Positions 62,385-64,000 of a stretch of DNA of 64,000 nucleotides are shown piece by piece. Origin of the DNA: Chryseobacterium sp. VAUSW3 (GTDB lineage: Bacteria > Bacteroidota > Bacteroidia > Flavobacteriales > Weeksellaceae); assembly GCF_002205795.1 (NCBI RefSeq), contig NZ_NIUY01000001.1, positions 558,001 through 622,000 of the forward strand, written 5' to 3'. The stretch's first letter is position 1; the number at the start of each line of letters is the position of its first letter. Under the pieces are notes generated by a model. That model ran no database searches. It worked only from the letters and a program-made list of their open reading frames with translations, and was not told the DNA's origin. The translations under genes were made by a program, and so were the position numbers.

Positions 62385-63228
62385 AATCGTAATTAAGGTG
62401 ATAACGGTTGTAGCGCGCATACATTTGGGTAATGTACGGGTTGTGTTTTTCCTCGATAAACCAAAAAATATGTAGCCGCTTATATCCCTGGGATTTCAGA
62501 AACTCCACAAGTTTAGGAGATTTTTCAGCCCAAAGTTCGATGACAAAAAGTGGTTTATGGGTTTTTACAAACTCTTGCATACCTTCTATAACCTGTTCTT
62601 CGTAACCCTCAACATCCACTTTTACAATACAGAAGTCGCTGATATCAAAATCTTTATAAAGATCATCAAACCGAAGAATCTGCACGGCATCTTTTCGGTC
62701 GCCGTTTTTTTCGCTTACTGAAGCTTCGCCAAGTTCAAGACGGTTAAAATAAATTGTGCGGTTCTCGGCTTTATTACCCAATCCCGCATTGAAAATGTGC
62801 ACATTACCGTTTGTAGTATTCACTTTCAAATTATTTTCCAGGGCCTGAAAATTGGTTTTCAAAGGCTCGAAAGAAATCACCTGCCATCCCTGTTTTGCCA
62901 TTAGTGTACTGAACCGGCCAATATGTGCGCCTACATCAATGAAAGTTCCTTTTTCACCATTCAGGAATTCCGTAAGAAATTGGGTAAGATCGGGTTCATA
63001 GCTTTCGAGTGTGGCCCAAAAATCAATCGTGTCGGGGCGCGTTTCTAAAGTTACATTCTGGTACTTGAACTGAGCTTTCGGAAATTTGATGAAAACAGGA
63101 AGATTCAGATTCTTGGAAATATAATGATTATAAAAAGCCGCCAGAAAAAGTCTGCGGCTTCTGCGGTCGCCCACAAACTGGTTTTTGATGCTTTTTACCG
63201 TTTTTTTTAAGTGTTCTCTTCTAGTCAT
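62377..63228 (-). CDS. FkbM family methyltransferase
   Basis: A 283-residue SAM-dependent methyltransferase of the FkbM family. FIDVGAHIGRFSTLMAKQ near residue 112 is the SAM-binding motif I, and FCIVKVDVEGYEEQVIEGM near 197 is the family's hallmark VDVEG segment. In polysaccharide clusters such enzymes O-methylate sugars. It overlaps the GT-C-like gene by 8 bases, so the two are cotranscribed. Confidence 0.88.
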   Translation of the reverse strand: MTRREHLKKTVKSIKNQFVGDRRSRRLFLAAFYNHYISKNLNLPVFIKFPKAQFKYQNVTLETRPDTIDFWATLESYEPDLTQFLTEFLNGEKGTFIDVGAHIGRFSTLMAKQGWQVISFEPLKTNFQALENNLKVNTTNGNVHIFNAGLGNKAENRTIYFNRLELGEASVSEKNGDRKDAVQILRFDDLYKDFDISDFCIVKVDVEGYEEQVIEGMQEFVKTHKPLFVIELWAEKSPKLVEFLKSQGYKRLHIFWFIEEKHNPYITQMYARYNRYHLNYDYE

Positions 63229-63273
63229 ATAATTTTTGTTACCTGAATCGCATTTTTAGAATTTCAAAAAACA

Positions 63274-64000
63274 TCAGTTTTTCAGGAAACGGCTGTTTAA
63301 TTGTCCGCGTTTTGCCTCCTCGTATTCCAGTCGCGAACAGGGAATAAGATTTTCGGGCTTCTCATCATCACCAAAATACCATAAGCCGGAAAAACTGTCG
63401 CGCTGAAAAGCATACTGATCATCATCAATCATTACCCAAAACGTTTCGTATTGCCTTTCTTTCGGGTGCGAATGCTGAATATTGATCCCTTCAATCAAAT
63501 GCCAGATCATCTGTGCTAAAAGCTGATGATTTATAAAAGTTTCGGATTGGGCGTTGAAGTTGAAAATTCCTACCGATTTCAGATTTTCGCTTAACCCGAT
63601 TTCTTTCATATAAGCACAAATCTCGCGTCTGTTCAATCCGTTCACCTGAGGATTTACCGAGAACCCATCGCTCATACTTTCCACCGCATCGCAGTTTACG
63701 GTTACCAAATCGGCGCGGCGGAAAAAAGGTTCGGTTTTTTCGGTTGAATTCATCATTTCAGCGAGGCGAACCACATCAAACTCAACTTCTTTCATCAGCT
63801 TTACCGAATCGGTTTCGTTAAGATGCTTCTGATAACCGAGATGATGATAATTTTTAATGGTGAAATTTTTTGAACTCAAAATTCTGGAAAGAAAATTCTT
63901 CTCCGTGATTTCTTCGCCTTCATTTGAGAGCGAGATAATATTCGAAATCTGAGTATAATTAAGGTTTTTCTGATGAAAATTAAGGGCAGAAAAAAGGGAA
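63274..64000 (-). CDS. Arginase/formimidoylglutamase family protein, C-terminal part (cut by window edge)
   Basis: The frame is open to base 64000, so the N-terminus lies outside. The visible 241 residues fit the C-terminal half of a flavobacterial ureohydrolase: LVTVNCDAVESM near the metal site, NPQVNGLNRREICAYMKEIG, HQLLAQMIWHLIEGI and WYFGDDEKPENLIPC. The Mn site normally reads DxDxxD or DxDxxE; here it reads N-C-D-A-V-E, so the first ligand Asp is Asn. Activity is therefore uncertain. A TTG at 63879 is not a real start. No hut or arginine genes are adjacent in view. Confidence 0.7.
   Translation of the reverse strand, partial: SLFSALNFHQKNLNYTQISNIISLSNEGEEITEKNFLSRILSSKNFTIKNYHHLGYQKHLNETDSVKLMKEVEFDVVRLAEMMNSTEKTEPFFRRADLVTVNCDAVESMSDGFSVNPQVNGLNRREICAYMKEIGLSENLKSVGIFNFNAQSETFINHQLLAQMIWHLIEGINIQHSHPKERQYETFWVMIDDDQYAFQRDSFSGLWYFGDDEKPENLIPCSRLEYEEAKRGQLNSRFLKN

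Noticed and set aside
63274-63879. Complete gene starting at TTG 63879
   Set aside because: The frame stays open to the window edge, and the arginase-family homology implies a longer N-terminus.

Overview
The window looks like chromosomal core sequence from a Bacteroidota member of class Flavobacteriia, most likely Weeksellaceae (Chryseobacterium/Kaistella-like; the genus is inference). The reasons are a SusC/SusD pair, many families typical of the phylum (DUF6702, DUF4292, DUF4254, DUF2851, DUF3276, DUF6089, DUF1573), bacillithiol genes bshA and bshB1, few recognisable Shine-Dalgarno sequences, and many promoters of the Bacteroidota type (TTTG or TTG, about 20 nt, TAnnTTTG). I found no insertion sequence, prophage, CRISPR array, rRNA or replication origin.

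Layout. 0-8.7 kb: the start of an M1 peptidase, HupE/UreJ-like and DUF6702 proteins, acpH, radA, a YceI protein, pyrG, yidC and rnhB, with an inverted array of 11-bp repeats after yidC. 9-13.7 kb: an isolated susC-susD operon. 13.7-20.5 kb: argS, a menE-like ligase, arfB, a GreA/GreB-C-terminal (Rnk-like) gene behind an unusually structured leader, a deoxyhypusine-synthase-family gene, queA and an alkyltransferase-like gene. 20.6-26.4 kb: htpG, recA, tRNA-Gln, a dienoyl-CoA-reductase-like SDR and pyrC. 26.5-34 kb: a flippase, dut, a sugar nucleotidyltransferase, DUF4292, an EnvC-like protein, tatA, DUF4254, a lipoprotein and ribA. 34-45.5 kb: deoD, a lipoprotein, a GH3 hydrolase, bshA, DUF2851, a YidE-type transporter, the nusB-DUF1573-yajC operon, an ABC exporter and the PUR-alpha-like DUF3276 protein.

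45.6-54 kb, all on the minus strand: tRNA-His, bshB1, a hypothetical, rfbD, a thioesterase, and the outer-membrane biogenesis block DUF6089-uppS-bamA-ompH-ompH. 54-64 kb, minus strand: a polysaccharide export and synthesis cluster (wzc, wza, a WecA/MraY-type transferase, EpsG, GT2, a GT-C-like membrane protein, FkbM methyltransferase), reached from the right edge through an arginase-family gene. UppS makes the undecaprenyl carrier, the WecA-like enzyme loads it, the glycosyltransferases extend the glycan, EpsG is the likely polymerase, and Wza/Wzc export and regulate.

The most interesting unexplained structures are the leader of the Rnk-like gene (17.0-17.3 kb: promoter, possible 36-codon leader ORF, a hairpin, then a nested and possibly pseudoknotted fold just before the start codon) and the inverted 11-bp repeat array at 7.97-8.04 kb. 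No defence system or obviously new multigene system was seen; most of the window is ordinary core genome.
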